Shown here piece after piece: positions 48,389 to 58,325 of a stretch of 64,000 nucleotides of DNA (position 1 is its first letter; each line of letters opens with the position of its first letter). The DNA is taken from positions 372,001 through 436,000 of the forward strand of contig NZ_JACHGP010000005.1 of NCBI RefSeq assembly GCF_014202335.1. Reading direction: 5' to 3'. The translations under genes were made by a program, and so were the position numbers. The stretch comes from Mycobacterium sp. AZCC_0083. Lineage in GTDB: Bacteria > Actinomycetota > Actinomycetes > Mycobacteriales > Mycobacteriaceae. The notes beneath the pieces are model-generated. The model searched no databases. It was not told the origin of the DNA and was given only the letters and a program-made list of their open reading frames with translations.

Positions 48389-49339
48389 TCAGCGTTGCGG
48401 CCGCGGACCGATCACCGATGCACGCTCCATCACCCGGGTATGGGGCCAGTAGTCGCTGGCGGCGTAGTGCTGCACGGCTCGGTTGTCCCAGATCGCGACC
48501 GAGTCGACGGCCCACCGGAAACGGCACTGGTGTTCGGGTGCGTTCGCGGTGCGGCACAACCGATCCAGCAGGTCGATGCTGGCGTCCTGGGAGTATCCGT
48601 CGATGCGGCGGACGAACGCGTGATTGACGTACAGGTGCCGGCGCCCGGTTACCGGATGTGTGCATACCACCGGATGGCGCACGGACGGATGCATCGCCTG
48701 CAGCTCAGCGACTTTGGCCGCCGGCAACAGCCCGCCGAAGGCATTCGTGAAGTCGTGTACCGCGTCGAGGTGCTCGATCTCGGATTTGGTCTCGTCGTCG
48801 AGTGAGTCGTAGGCGGCGTACATGTCCGCGAACAACGTGTCACCGCCGATGGGGGGCACGTCGATGGCGTGCAGTATCGCCACAATCGACGGTTCGGGTC
48901 GCCAGGTGACGTCGTGGTGCCACACGTTCTCGTAGCCCGATGTGGTGGCGTCCTTCTGGAAGCGGGCCAACGCGGGATCCGCGCCGTTGGACGGCAGGAG
49001 CGGATGTACCTCCAGCGGACCAAATTGGCGGGCCAGGCAGGCGTGCGCCTGCGCCGTCAAGGGCTGTTCCCGGAAGAAGAGGACCTTGTAGTCATGCAGC
49101 GCCGTGCGCAGTTCACCGAGCACGCCGTCGCTGAGCGGCTCGGTGAGATCCACACCGGAGATGCGTGCCCCCACCGTCACGCCGATCTGCTCGGCGTCGA
49201 AGTGCTGCCATTGCAGAGACGCCAATCGATCGCGTTCGGCTGCAACGTGATTGAACGGTCCCACGGTGAGCGGGAGGCCGAGGACCTGCCGTCGACCGGG
49301 AGAGGCGGGGACGTCGTCGCCCTGCAATGTGTCCGTCAT
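48389..49339 (-). CDS. TauD/TfdA-family 2-oxoglutarate dioxygenase
   Basis: A 316-residue Fe(II)/2-oxoglutarate dioxygenase of the taurine dioxygenase/alkylsulfatase group (compare Rv3406). Iron ligands: HHDVTW (His-x-Asp, about residue 140) and the distal His in DNRAVQHYAASDYWP (about 290), followed by the 2-oxoglutarate-binding Arg in HTRVMERASV. The FFREQPLTAQAHACLARQFG and HPVTGRRHLYVNHAF stretches are typical. Such enzymes release sulfite or sulfate from sulfonates or alkyl sulfates. It is divergent from the TetR gene at 49391; paired palindromes in the 51-bp gap point to repression. Confidence 0.92.
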   Translation of the reverse strand: MTDTLQGDDVPASPGRRQVLGLPLTVGPFNHVAAERDRLASLQWQHFDAEQIGVTVGARISGVDLTEPLSDGVLGELRTALHDYKVLFFREQPLTAQAHACLARQFGPLEVHPLLPSNGADPALARFQKDATTSGYENVWHHDVTWRPEPSIVAILHAIDVPPIGGDTLFADMYAAYDSLDDETKSEIEHLDAVHDFTNAFGGLLPAAKVAELQAMHPSVRHPVVCTHPVTGRRHLYVNHAFVRRIDGYSQDASIDLLDRLCRTANAPEHQCRFRWAVDSVAIWDNRAVQHYAASDYWPHTRVMERASVIGPRPQR

Positions 49340-49357
49340 TCAAGATCCTCGCGCATC

Positions 49358-49400
49358 TGTAGTCGATTGACTACACGCTACTGTAGTCGAATGACTACAG
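49358..49400. promoter_or_regulatory. Paired TetR operators overlapping the regulator's start codon
   Basis: TGTAGTCGATTGACTACA (49358-49375) and CTGTAGTCGAATGACTACAG (49381-49400) share the perfect arms TGTAGTC/GACTACA with 4-bp centres, 24 bp centre to centre. The second copy contains the ATG (49391) of the TetR gene, and the first lies 19 bp from the TauD start, so one protein could shut both genes. Confidence 0.82.
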
Positions 49401-49963
49401 CAAGCGGCGGGCGCAACGACGCGGGCACGCGTGTTCGGTCGACCGTGCTGTCCCATGCGGCTGATCTGTTCGCCGAGCGTGGGCCGGCAGCCACATCGCT
49501 GCGGGACATCGCCGACCGCTCAGGAGTCAACGCCGGCTTGATCTTTCGCCACATCGGCAACAAGGAAGCCATCGTGGCGTCGGTCCTGGACTATCTCGCC
49601 GAAGACCTGGTGACCGCACGAGATGCATGCGCATCTCGCGACGTCGTAGAAGCCCGCGCTGAACGCAGTTGGAAGGTCATCGCCCGCGCGTTGTTGGACG
49701 GATTCGACGTCGGGCAGCTTCAGCACCGGTTCCCCAACGTGGAACAGCTCGTCGCGGCTGCCCGCGATCACCACGGCGACGAGTACACGGCTCGGGTGGC
49801 CACCGCAGACGCCCTGGCTCTTCAGCTGGGCTGGCGGCTGTTCGGGCCGTTCCTCAGAGCGGCGACGGGCCTCGACGATGAAGGGCCGCGTCGCGTGGAA
49901 GATGCCATCACCGACTCGATCACCACTGATTTGGGCGACCCCCGACGACTCGGGCGCGATTGA
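49391..49963 (+). CDS. TetR-family transcriptional regulator
   Basis: A 190-residue TetR repressor: RVRSTVLSHAADLFAERGPA, then SLRDIADRSGVNAGLIFRHI and the GNKEAIVASVL helix (about residues 13-65), followed by a helical ligand domain. Its ATG lies inside the second palindrome of the divergent control region, so translation start and operator overlap and the transcript would have little or no leader. It probably represses itself and the TauD-type gene. The ABC importer downstream on the same strand (from 50117) may belong to the same pathway. Confidence 0.92.
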   Translation: MTTASGGRNDAGTRVRSTVLSHAADLFAERGPAATSLRDIADRSGVNAGLIFRHIGNKEAIVASVLDYLAEDLVTARDACASRDVVEARAERSWKVIARALLDGFDVGQLQHRFPNVEQLVAAARDHHGDEYTARVATADALALQLGWRLFGPFLRAATGLDDEGPRRVEDAITDSITTDLGDPRRLGRD

Positions 49964-50116
49964 CACCGGCACGTTCACGGTCCGCACATCGGATCACGCC
50001 GGTAGAAATCGTCGCTCATTTCCCGGCGGCGGCCTAGGTTTTCCTCCAGCCGCGAGTGCGGCCGCAGGAACTTGGGACGGTGCCGACCCAGCGCCGATCG
50101 ACGAAAGAAGTCCGCA

Positions 50117-51118
50117 TTGACCGCGGTGTCCACCGGCGCGATATCGCCGCACGGCACAGATTCCGATGTCGGCACCGATGGCATCGTCGCCCACGACGGC
50201 ACCCTGATTCCCGCAAGCGAACTCACCGTTGCCCGCAATTGGCACCCATGGCGTTGGGTAACCAGCATCGCCACATTGGTTGTCGTCGCCCAGTTCCTGC
50301 ACGGGCTCGCCACGAATCCCGGGTGGAACTGGGACACCTTCTCGGAGTACTTCACCGCGAGATCGGTGATGTTGGCGTTGTGGTTGACGATCCAGCTGAC
50401 GTTCTGGGGAACGCTCATCGGATTCGGCCTCGGCGTCGTGCTGGCGGCGGCGCGGCTGTCGCGCAACCCCGTGCTTCAGGTGATCTCCTGGTCTTACGTG
50501 TGGGCCTTCCGGTCCATCCCCCTGATCGTGCAGTTGCTGTTCTGGTTCAACATCGGCTACCTCTATCAGACGTTGGCCGTCGGAGTTCCCTTCGGCCCGG
50601 CATTCTTCGAGTTCAACGTCAACAGCGTGATCAACGGCTCGACCGCGGCCGTCATCGGATTGGCCTTGCACCAGGCGGCGTATTCCGCGGAGATCGTCCG
50701 AGCCGGGATCATCTCCGTCGACGAGGGTCAAACGGAGGCGGCTGCGGCGCTGGGCATTCCACGCCGCCGCGAGTTCTTCAAAATCATCCTGCCCCAAGCC
50801 ATGCGGTCCATTCTGCCGAACGCGACCAACGAGGTGATCTCGCTCTTCAAGGGCACTTCCATCGTCTCGGTGATGGCCATCGCCGAACTGTTCTATCAGG
50901 TGCAGATCATCTACGGCCGCAGCGGACGGGTGGTACCGATGCTGATGGTCGCCACTGTCTGGTACGTCGTGTTCACCTCCCTGCTGTCGATCGTGCAGTT
51001 CTACGTTGAACGCCACTACGCCAAGGGCGCGCTTCGCAACCCGCCGCTTACTCCGATTCAACGGCTCCGACGCACGATCGCTGATCTGCCGCTCCCACCG
51101 CGTGGGGTGACGAAGTGA
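50117..51118 (+). CDS. Polar amino acid-type ABC transporter permease
   Basis: A permease of about 333 residues of the HisM/GlnP family. After a 60-residue hydrophilic N-terminus, membrane helices start at [19 protein letters not shown], and the ATPase-docking EAA loop is clear: [24 protein letters not shown] at 50117 (AAAGAAG 6 bp upstream) is the probable start; GTG 50126 is possible. It is the only permease of the set, so it would form a homodimer. The stop overlaps the GTG of the ATPase gene. Confidence 0.85.
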   Translation: MTAVSTGAISPHGTDSDVGTDGIVAHDGTLIPASELTVARNWHPWRWVTSIATLVVVAQFLHGLATNPGWNWDTFSEYFTARSVMLALWLTIQLTFWGTLIGFGLGVVLAAARLSRNPVLQVISWSYVWAFRSIPLIVQLLFWFNIGYLYQTLAVGVPFGPAFFEFNVNSVINGSTAAVIGLALHQAAYSAEIVRAGIISVDEGQTEAAAALGIPRRREFFKIILPQAMRSILPNATNEVISLFKGTSIVSVMAIAELFYQVQIIYGRSGRVVPMLMVATVWYVVFTSLLSIVQFYVERHYAKGALRNPPLTPIQRLRRTIADLPLPPRGVTK

Positions 51119-51936
51119 CCGAAACCGTTGAGCACCAATCAAAGCCTGGCCTGGCGACGTCGCCGATCGTTCATTCGCGGTTGGCCATCGAGGCCAGGGG
51201 TGTGCACAAGTCCTTCGGCGCCAACCAAGTCCTGAAGGGCGTCGACCTCACGGTTCGGCCCGGTGAGGTCGTCGCGATCCTCGGCCCGTCGGGGTCGGGT
51301 AAGTCAACGCTGTTGCGCACGCTGAACCACCTGGAGAAGGTCGACGCGGGTTTGATCCGCGTGGACGGAGAACTCGTCGGCTACCGCCTCAAAGGGCGCA
51401 AACTCCACGAGCTGAGCACCCGTGAGATCCGACAGCAGCGCTCCCAGATCGGTTTCGTCTTCCAGAACTTCAACCTCTTCCCCCATCTGACGGTGCTCGA
51501 AAACGTCGTCGAGGCACCAGTTTCGGCGCAGAAGCGTCGTCGCAGCGAGGTCGAGGCGGAGGCCAAAGCGCTGCTCGAACGTGTCGGTGTCGCAGACAAA
51601 GCGCACGACTATCCGCGGTGGCTGTCCGGCGGTCAACAGCAGCGCGTCGCGATCGCACGTGCACTTGCGCTGCGGCCCAAGGTCATCCTGTTCGACGAAC
51701 CCACCTCTGCCCTCGACCCCGAGTTGGTTGGTGAAGTCCTCGAGGTAATTCGCCAGCTCGCCCGAGACGGCGCAACGCTGGTGATCGTCACCCACGAAGT
51801 CGGATTCGCCCGTGAAGTCGCCGATGTCGTGGTGTTCATGGACGACGGCGTCGTCGTCGAACAGGGTACGCCGACAGAGGTTTTCGACCACACCGCGCAT
51901 GCCAGGACCAAGGAATTCCTGTCCCACGTGCTGTAA
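51115..51936 (+). CDS. Polar amino acid-type ABC transporter ATP-binding protein
   Basis: A 273-residue ABC ATPase of the GlnQ/HisP type. Walker [10 protein letters not shown] (about residue 60), Q-loop [13 protein letters not shown], signature [17 protein letters not shown], Walker [15 protein letters not shown] and switch His VTHEVGFA are all intact, so it should hydrolyse ATP. GTG 51115 overlaps the stop of the permease gene (GTGA). Together with the permease and the following lipoprotein it forms a complete importer. Confidence 0.93.
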   Translation: MTETVEHQSKPGLATSPIVHSRLAIEARGVHKSFGANQVLKGVDLTVRPGEVVAILGPSGSGKSTLLRTLNHLEKVDAGLIRVDGELVGYRLKGRKLHELSTREIRQQRSQIGFVFQNFNLFPHLTVLENVVEAPVSAQKRRRSEVEAEAKALLERVGVADKAHDYPRWLSGGQQQRVAIARALALRPKVILFDEPTSALDPELVGEVLEVIRQLARDGATLVIVTHEVGFAREVADVVVFMDDGVVVEQGTPTEVFDHTAHARTKEFLSHVL

Positions 51937-51966
51937 CCCCACCCCATCAGCCAGAAAGTTCGAGCC

Positions 51967-52932
51967 GTGACCATTGGAACGAGCCGCGTCGTCACCGCGT
52001 TACTGTTTGTCGCCGCATTGACGGTCAGCTCCTGCAGCGAACCCACGTCCGGCGACACCTTGAAGGCCGACAACGGCGTGACGTTCGACCTGACGGCTCA
52101 GCAGTCGGGTCGGGTCACCACCGGGAAGGTCGACGAGATCGCGGCATTGGTTCCGCAGGCCATCCGCGACCGCGGCACCCTGCGGGTCAGTGGATCGGTG
52201 GATTCGGTTCCACCACTCGGCTTCTACGCCACCGACAATGCCACCCCCATTGGTAGCGAGGTCGACATCGCCCACCTCATCGGTGACGTCCTTGGCTTGA
52301 AGGTGGAGCGATCCAACTATGACTGGGCGCAGAACTTCGTCAAGATCGATTCCGGCGAAACCGACCTGTTCATCTCCAACGTCACGGTGACCGAGGAACG
52401 CAAGGAGAAGTACGACTTCGCCACCTACCGGCTGGACAACCTCGCGTTGGAGGTGCCGAAGGACTCCGATTGGCAGTTCAAGGAGCGAAAGGACATCGCA
52501 GGCAAGAGGATTGGGGTCGACTCCGGTACCAATCAGGAGCAGCTGCTGGTCGACTGGAACGCTCAGAACGTCGCCGATGGGGTGAAGCCGGCAGAGATCG
52601 TCTACTTCCAGAACTCCGGCGACTACTACCTGGCGTTGGCTTCACATCGCCTCGATGGATACCTCGGGCCCAACCCAACCGCCGTCTACCACTCGTCGTC
52701 GACGAAGGAGACCAAGATCCTGGCCACCTTCTCCGGCGCGGGTGACAAGCTTCAGGGAGAGATCGCCGCATTGACCAAGAAGGACAACGGGTTGATCGAG
52801 TCGGTTCAGAAGGCGATCAATCACGCGATCGAAAACGGTACGTACCAAAAGGCGCTCGATCACTGGGGGTTGGGCGGCGAGGCGGTCAAGAGCTCGGTGA
52901 TCAATCCGCCAGGGCTGCCCAAGACGTCGTGA
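51967..52932 (+). CDS. ABC transporter solute-binding lipoprotein (amino acid family)
   Basis: A 321-residue periplasmic-binding-protein type 2 lipoprotein: signal peptide with lipobox VSSCS (Cys about 23), then the family-3 solute-binding domain (PPLGFYATDNATPIGSEVDI, FVKIDSGETDLFISNVTVTE, GKRIGVDSGTNQEQLLVDWN). It delivers the ligand to the upstream permease/ATPase. The start is GTG 51967. Because of the neighbouring TauD-type and flavin monooxygenase genes, a sulfur-containing amino acid or sulfonate is a reasonable, unproven ligand. Confidence 0.9.
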   Translation: MTIGTSRVVTALLFVAALTVSSCSEPTSGDTLKADNGVTFDLTAQQSGRVTTGKVDEIAALVPQAIRDRGTLRVSGSVDSVPPLGFYATDNATPIGSEVDIAHLIGDVLGLKVERSNYDWAQNFVKIDSGETDLFISNVTVTEERKEKYDFATYRLDNLALEVPKDSDWQFKERKDIAGKRIGVDSGTNQEQLLVDWNAQNVADGVKPAEIVYFQNSGDYYLALASHRLDGYLGPNPTAVYHSSSTKETKILATFSGAGDKLQGEIAALTKKDNGLIESVQKAINHAIENGTYQKALDHWGLGGEAVKSSVINPPGLPKTS

Positions 52933-53003
52933 TGGCAGGCATGGCAGTGATGTGCTGCAAGGAGTGTCATGCCGTCGCGAGTCGGAGAGCCAGCATGCTG
53001 GGC

Positions 53004-54440
53004 TTACTGTGCAGGGGGCATAACAGGGGGGACGAAGTCGAAGGTCATTCCGAGCAGCCACACCAGCGCCAGAACCACCGGCAGGTGAAACATGAACTGC
53101 AAGAACGTGAATCCGACTAGATCGCGGGCCCTAAGCCCGAGCACCGCCAGGAGCGGCAGCATGAAGAACGGATTGACTAGGTTCGGCAGCGCTTCGGCCA
53201 CGTTGTAGATCTGAACCGTCCAGCCCAGGTTCATGTGGACATCCGTGGCCGATTGCATGACATAGGGGGCCTCGACCAACCATTTTCCGCCGCCGGATGG
53301 GATGAACAGACCCAGCACGACGGTATAGAGGGCGATGACGAGTGCGAAGGCCCCGCCGCCGACGTTCGTGAACAGTTCCGCCAGCAGATCCGAGACCGTC
53401 CGGCCGCCGCTGCCTTCTGCCTTGGTGAGGATCGCCGCCATGGCGGCGTACAGCGGAAACTGGACGAGGATGCCGCCTGTGGCTGGAACGGCCTTGGCGA
53501 CGGCTTGCAGGAACCTGCGTGGCGTGCCGTGCAGGACGAGGCCCAGGATGAGGAAGACCAGCAGATATCCGTTGAGGCTGCTGACGACGGTCAGGACTGG
53601 CTTGGTGACCAACTGGGAGATCAACCACCCCAACGTCATCAGGCCCGCCAGCACGGGCAGGACGCGGCTGTACTCAAGCCACTCTCCCGGCCGCGCGCGT
53701 GGCGGCACCTCTTCGGTCTGGTCGTCGAGGTCCACGTCCAGATCCTCGGCGGTCTTGATGGCCGCGCCCCGCGGTGCGGAGAAATGCGCAATCACCACGG
53801 TCAGCGCGATGAGGATGGCGCATGTGAGCAGGGACTGCCACGTGAAGATCGTGGTGCCGAAGTCGAGAACCCCGGTGATCTTCAGTAGCGCGTCGGGCAG
53901 CGAGCTGGCGGTTGCCTGCAGCTGAGCGGCCGAGGAGGACATCCCCAGGGCCCACACCGCACCCAGTCCCATGAAGGCCGCGGCGCCGAGCGCACGGTAG
54001 TCCACCCGCAGATCGGTTCGACGTGCGATGGCGCGGGCCAGCAGACCACCGAACACCAGACTGAGTCCCCAGTTCAGGAAGGAGACCGACATGGACAGGA
54101 ACGCAACGAAACTCACTGCGCTCCTCGCCGACTGGGGCACGCCGGCGAGGCGATCGATCAGGCTGGCCACCGGCGGGCTCGTGGCGACGACGTATCCGGT
54201 CAGCACCACCATGGCCATCTGCAGGGTGAAGGCCGTCAGATCCCAGAAGCCGTTGCCGAAGGCGTTGGCAACCGTCTGCGGAGAGGACCCGTTGGCGAGC
54301 GCGGCGACGGTGACGAGGACGACACCTGCCAAGGCAACGACATACGCGTCCGGAAACCACTTCTCCGTCCAACTGGCCAGCGACTGGGCGACCCACGCCA
54401 AACCCTTCTCGGAGCGAGATTCTTCAGTGGCAGATGTCAT
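53004..54440 (-). CDS. atoE: AtoE-type short-chain fatty acid transporter
   Basis: A 478-residue integral membrane protein of the AtoE family, associated with uptake of short-chain fatty acids such as butyrate. The N-terminus (SLASWTEKWFPDAYVVALAG) and blocks FGNGFWDLTAFTLQMAMVVL, SFLNWGLSLVFGGLLARAIA, and PSGGGKWLVEAPYVMQSATD are characteristic, with about 10-12 helices. ATG 54440 is preferred over an in-frame start 27 bp upstream, because it follows GGAAGAGGAA. It stands alone, converging with the solute-binding protein gene. Confidence 0.9.
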   Translation of the reverse strand: MTSATEESRSEKGLAWVAQSLASWTEKWFPDAYVVALAGVVLVTVAALANGSSPQTVANAFGNGFWDLTAFTLQMAMVVLTGYVVATSPPVASLIDRLAGVPQSARSAVSFVAFLSMSVSFLNWGLSLVFGGLLARAIARRTDLRVDYRALGAAAFMGLGAVWALGMSSSAAQLQATASSLPDALLKITGVLDFGTTIFTWQSLLTCAILIALTVVIAHFSAPRGAAIKTAEDLDVDLDDQTEEVPPRARPGEWLEYSRVLPVLAGLMTLGWLISQLVTKPVLTVVSSLNGYLLVFLILGLVLHGTPRRFLQAVAKAVPATGGILVQFPLYAAMAAILTKAEGSGGRTVSDLLAELFTNVGGGAFALVIALYTVVLGLFIPSGGGKWLVEAPYVMQSATDVHMNLGWTVQIYNVAEALPNLVNPFFMLPLLAVLGLRARDLVGFTFLQFMFHLPVVLALVWLLGMTFDFVPPVMPPAQ

Positions 54441-54642
54441 TCGGCCGTTCCTCTTCCCTCTCCCCACCCGATACGCCCGGCCATCGGGGCCAGGAGCGGG
54501 TGTGGGGAGAGATCACCCCGCACGCGTTGGACGAGGTTCAGTCACTCAGTATCGACGCCAGTGCAAGCGTTGACAACGGAGAACCACGCGCGCCAGTGGC
54601 TCGCCTAGGCCCGTCGTGATCGGGACTCGGCGCAGCCAAGTC

Positions 54643-55080
54643 CTACGCCGTGATCCGCAGTTCTGCGCCCGGATGCGAACTGAGTGTGACGACCACCGTG
54701 CCGCTACCCGTTGCGAACGTGGTGTTGGCGTAACCGATGAAACCGTAGTGCCCGTCAATCGTGGATACCGCGGTGATGTCACCGGTTCCAGAGGCACCGG
54801 TGTCGAGATTCGCCCAATCGGCGTGCACGGTAACCGCGCAGGAACCGTCGTAGATGCCGGCGTCGTAGTGAATCGCAACGCGGACACCGTCATCGACGCG
54901 ATCGTCGACCTGCACCGGCGTCACCTGGGCCTCGGCGCTGACGTTTCCGGCACACGTCGGCGACGCCACCACCGGAACTGCACCGAGTTGCGCGAAAGCT
55001 TCGGCGTGGGCCGTTGCCACCCATGACCAAGGTGCGGCCAGCGTGACGGCGAGGGATGCGGCCACACGGAATGGGGTCAT
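54643..55080 (-). CDS. Secreted protein of unknown function
   Basis: A 145-residue exported protein with a signal peptide (FRVAASLAVTLAAPWSWVA, cleavage after AHA). The mature domain of about 120 residues is beta-rich and carries two Cys (PTCAGNV and DGSCAVTV), likely disulfide-linked, and a closing TVVVTLSSHPGAELRI. It may be an immunoglobulin-like or jelly-roll exported domain; no family is recognised. ATG 55080 gives the best signal peptide. It lies downstream of the AlkD gene on the same strand. Confidence 0.7.
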   Translation of the reverse strand: MTPFRVAASLAVTLAAPWSWVATAHAEAFAQLGAVPVVASPTCAGNVSAEAQVTPVQVDDRVDDGVRVAIHYDAGIYDGSCAVTVHADWANLDTGASGTGDITAVSTIDGHYGFIGYANTTFATGSGTVVVTLSSHPGAELRITA

Positions 55081-55135
55081 GCCTGTGTTGTCGACGACCT
55101 GCGCGGAAGCGTTAGCGCGCTGAACGGGGAAGCAC

Positions 55136-55822
55136 TCAGAGGTGCTTCCGAGCCTCCCGCTTCGAAAGCCCGCTGAGTTGATCTTCCCGGGCATCGACGA
55201 ACGCTTGAACCCACGCCGGGTCAGTGCGCGCGTACTGCCGCAGCGCCCACCCGATGGCCTTGCGAATGAAGAAGTCGGTGTCACCGGCGTTCGCGTCGAT
55301 GGCCAGAGTGAGCAGTGTCAGATCCGTGCGCCGTTTCGAGCCCAACTGCGCGATGATCGCGGTTCTGCGCACCCACAGATTCTGATCAGTCGCCCAGGCA
55401 AGCACGATCGGCCCAACTTCGGCGCGGTGGGCCACCAAGATCGGGCCAATCAAGTTGCTAGCGATGTCGTCGACGGTGTCCCACCAACCGCCGGCGATGA
55501 TCAGTCGGCGGTACAGCGGAATTCTGTCCGGTGTCTGGTGCGTGCGGTAGAGCGGGTGTTTCGCGAGTTCGATTGCGGCGTACCGCTCTTCACGGTGCAT
55601 TGCGGCGACGAATAGACCCTCGACGGTGTCGTCGAAGGCAGCTGCTGACTCGATGGGGTGCGTGGCGAAGATCGGTCGACAGATCCGACGAACGTCGGGC
55701 AGCCGAACGCCGTAGTAGGGGATGTCCGACTTCATGTACTCCTGCATCGCGGGAGCGCGGCTTGGGTCACCAGCGGCGGCCAGTTCACGGCGGATCCTGT
55801 CGGTTATCTGGGCAGCGGACAC
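55136..55822 (-). CDS. alkD: AlkD-like DNA glycosylase (HEAT-repeat)
   Basis: A 228-residue DNA alkylation repair protein built of HEAT-like helical repeats; AlkD excises 3- and 7-alkylpurines without base flipping. The catalytic-groove residues are visible: Trp-Trp-Asp in AGGWWDTVDDIA (about residue 112), NLWVRRTAIIAQ (about 148) and FFIRKAIGWALRQYARTDP (about 184). The N-terminal YYGVRLPDVRRICRPI is typical. It is complete in length. Divergent from the XRE-cupin gene with about 190 bp between. Confidence 0.93.
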   Translation of the reverse strand: MSAAQITDRIRRELAAAGDPSRAPAMQEYMKSDIPYYGVRLPDVRRICRPIFATHPIESAAAFDDTVEGLFVAAMHREERYAAIELAKHPLYRTHQTPDRIPLYRRLIIAGGWWDTVDDIASNLIGPILVAHRAEVGPIVLAWATDQNLWVRRTAIIAQLGSKRRTDLTLLTLAIDANAGDTDFFIRKAIGWALRQYARTDPAWVQAFVDAREDQLSGLSKREARKHL

Positions 55823-56014
55823 TCTGAGATTCTCCGTTGTCGACGGACGGCTGACCCACCAGACTACGGCGAAAACGGCCTCCGACCAGTGTTGATCGAG
55901 GTCTGCATTTCCGACGTGTTAAGAGTTCGCGGGCCTGAGCGCCCCCTCTTGCGCCTCGACGATTCTGGTCATAACGTTCGACAGTAAGCGATCTGTTAAG
56001 TACGTCTTAGCGAA

Positions 56015-56668
56015 ATGAGGCACGTGTTTTCTGAACCCACGACTGCCGTGACCGACGTCGACTCTGCGGCCCGTGCCAAGCTCGGAACCCGGCTCCGGCA
56101 GGCCCGCGAACGCGCCCGACTGTCGACGCGGGATGTCGCGGCTCGGGCAGGGGTGAGTGCAGGCTTCATCAGCCAGCTGGAGAACGGCAAGTGCGGAGTC
56201 TCGGTGGGTGCGCTGAAGCGCATCTCAGCGGCCGTCGGCATCTCGGTGGCCGACCTGCTCTCAGACGAAGCACCCGTTGCGCGACCCGTGTTGCGGGCGC
56301 ACGAGAGACCCGTCTTCTCCACCGACGTCGGACTGCACAAGCTGCTGCTCTCGCGGCCGCCGATCCAGCAGCTCGAAGTGTATGAGGGCACGTTCGAGGT
56401 CGGCGGCTCGACCGGACCCGAAGCGTATGCCCACGACAACGCGCAGGAACTTTTCTACGTGCTCAGTGGCCACATCGAGATCTCGATCGCCTCCCAAACG
56501 TTCATCCTTGGACCCCGAGACAGCGTCGAGTACCTGTCGTCGGTTCCCCACCGGGCCGTCAACATCGGTGCGACGCAAGCCCAAGCCATGTGGATCACGT
56601 CGCACTTCACCCCGCCGATCGACACGAATCCGCTGAATTCGCTACCCACACACCAGATTAAGGAATGA
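56015..56668 (+). CDS. XRE-cupin transcriptional regulator (PuuR-like)
   Basis: A 217-residue regulator: Cro/C1-type helix-turn-helix (LRQARERARLSTRDVAARAG, VSAGFISQLENGKCGVSV; about residues 30-80) and a C-terminal cupin sensor (AHDNAQELFYVLSGHIEIS, about 125-200). This architecture is that of PuuR, the putrescine-responsive repressor. It is 4 bp from the amidohydrolase gene that begins the polyamine-type operon and is likely co-transcribed with it. The start may be ATG 56015 or GTG 56049. Confidence 0.9.
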   Translation: MRHVFSEPTTAVTDVDSAARAKLGTRLRQARERARLSTRDVAARAGVSAGFISQLENGKCGVSVGALKRISAAVGISVADLLSDEAPVARPVLRAHERPVFSTDVGLHKLLLSRPPIQQLEVYEGTFEVGGSTGPEAYAHDNAQELFYVLSGHIEISIASQTFILGPRDSVEYLSSVPHRAVNIGATQAQAMWITSHFTPPIDTNPLNSLPTHQIKE

Positions 56669-56672
56669 CACC

Positions 56673-58325
56673 ATGGCTACTCCCGACCGCCTGCTGATCA
56701 CCGGAGGCCACGTCTTCACACCCGCCGGAATCGTTGAACAGCCCGTTCTCATCGAGGATGGCATCATCACCGCGATCGGCGCGGACGCGCTCACCACCAC
56801 TGATGCCGTCGAGATCGACGCGGCCGGCGGCCTGGTCTCCCCAGGCTTTCAAGACAGCCACATCCATCCGTATCACGCCGGTCTCGACATGATCGCCTGC
56901 GACCTGTCCCCGTACGACGGCGCCGACGGCTACCTCACGCGAATAGCCGAGTACGCGGCGGCCAATCCCGAGCTGTCGTGGATCGTCGGCGGAGGCTGGT
57001 CGATGGACTCATTCCCAGGCGGGCTGCCCACCGCCGCGGCGCTCGACGCCGTCGTTCCCGACCGGCCGGCGTTCTTTCCCAACCGCGACGGTCACGGCGC
57101 CTGGGTCAACACGAAGGCCCTCGAGATCGGCGGTATCGACGATTCGACGCCCGACCCGTTCGACGGTCGGATCGAGCGTGATGCCGACGGCCACGCGATC
57201 GGCACGCTGCAGGAGGGAGCCATGGACCTCGTTGCACGGCACACGCCACCGCCGAGCCAGGACGACATGGACGAGGCGCTGAAGATCGCTCAGAAGCAAC
57301 TGTTCGCCTGGGGCGTCACCGGCTGGCAAGACGCGATCGTCGGCGCCACGAACGGCACCCCCGACCCTCTCGATTCGTACTTGCGTGGCACCGCATCCGG
57401 CGTGCTGAAGGCGCACGTCGTCGGCGCGTTGTGGTGGGACCGCAACCGCGGACTCGAGCAGATTCCCGAACTCGTCGAGAAGCGCGAGCGCGCTCTGGCC
57501 GCAGGGTTCACGGCGACCACGGTCAAGATCATGCAGGACGGGGTCGCCGAGAACTTCACGGCAGGGATGCTCGAGCCCTATCTCGACGCGTGCGGCTGCC
57601 CCGGTGAAAACATGGGCAAGAGCTTCGTCGACCCCACCACGCTCAAGGAGATCGCGGTTCAGCTCGACGCCCTTGGCTTCCAGTTGCACTTCCACGCCCT
57701 CGGCGATCGGGCCGTGCGCGAGTCGCTCGACGCGGTCGAGGCCGCCCGAGAGGCCAACGGAGACACCGACCTCCGCCACACGCTGGCACACATTCAGGTG
57801 GTTCACCCCGATGACGTCCCCCGGTTCGCCGAGCTCAAGGTGGTCGCCAACATGCAGCCGCTCTGGGCGAGGCACGAGGATCAGATGGACCTCTTGACGA
57901 TTCCGTTCCTCGGCACCCGTCGGGCCGCGTGGCAATACCCGTTCGGTTCACTGCAGAGAGCCGGGGCGCCGTTGGCCTCGGGAAGCGACTGGCCAGTGAG
58001 CACGGCAAATCCGCTGGAGATCATCCACACCAGCGTCAACCGGGCCCACGTCGGTGCGGCCGGCCTGGCCGCTGCACCCTTCCTCGGCGAGCAGGCGCTG
58101 TCCCTCGCGGACGCGCTGATCGCACACAGCCTCGGCACGGCCTACCTCAACCACGACGAGCAGCGGTCGGGCAGCATCGAGGTCGGCAAGGCCGGAGACA
58201 TCGTCATCCTCGACCGCGACATCTTCGCCGCCCCGGTGGCCGAGATCGGTTCAGCCACCGTCGCTTACACCATCATCGGCGGCGAGATCGTCTACGAGGC
58301 GACTTCGAGTCTGGTCTCGGCATGA
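56673..58325 (+). CDS. Amidohydrolase, YtcJ-type
   Basis: A 550-residue amidohydrolase of the YtcJ/NfdA group (amidohydrolase 3), which hydrolyses N-substituted amides. Metal-site motifs: [10 protein letters not shown] (about residue 68), [12 protein letters not shown] (about 286), [10 protein letters not shown] (about 340) and GSDWPVS (about 438). [17 protein letters not shown] at the end is the beta-sandwich. It follows the XRE-cupin gene by 4 bp and overlaps the ATPase gene by 4 bp, so it belongs to the polyamine-type operon; it may release an amine from an N-acylated or formylated substrate. Confidence 0.92.
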   Translation: MATPDRLLITGGHVFTPAGIVEQPVLIEDGIITAIGADALTTTDAVEIDAAGGLVSPGFQDSHIHPYHAGLDMIACDLSPYDGADGYLTRIAEYAAANPELSWIVGGGWSMDSFPGGLPTAAALDAVVPDRPAFFPNRDGHGAWVNTKALEIGGIDDSTPDPFDGRIERDADGHAIGTLQEGAMDLVARHTPPPSQDDMDEALKIAQKQLFAWGVTGWQDAIVGATNGTPDPLDSYLRGTASGVLKAHVVGALWWDRNRGLEQIPELVEKRERALAAGFTATTVKIMQDGVAENFTAGMLEPYLDACGCPGENMGKSFVDPTTLKEIAVQLDALGFQLHFHALGDRAVRESLDAVEAAREANGDTDLRHTLAHIQVVHPDDVPRFAELKVVANMQPLWARHEDQMDLLTIPFLGTRRAAWQYPFGSLQRAGAPLASGSDWPVSTANPLEIIHTSVNRAHVGAAGLAAAPFLGEQALSLADALIAHSLGTAYLNHDEQRSGSIEVGKAGDIVILDRDIFAAPVAEIGSATVAYTIIGGEIVYEATSSLVSA

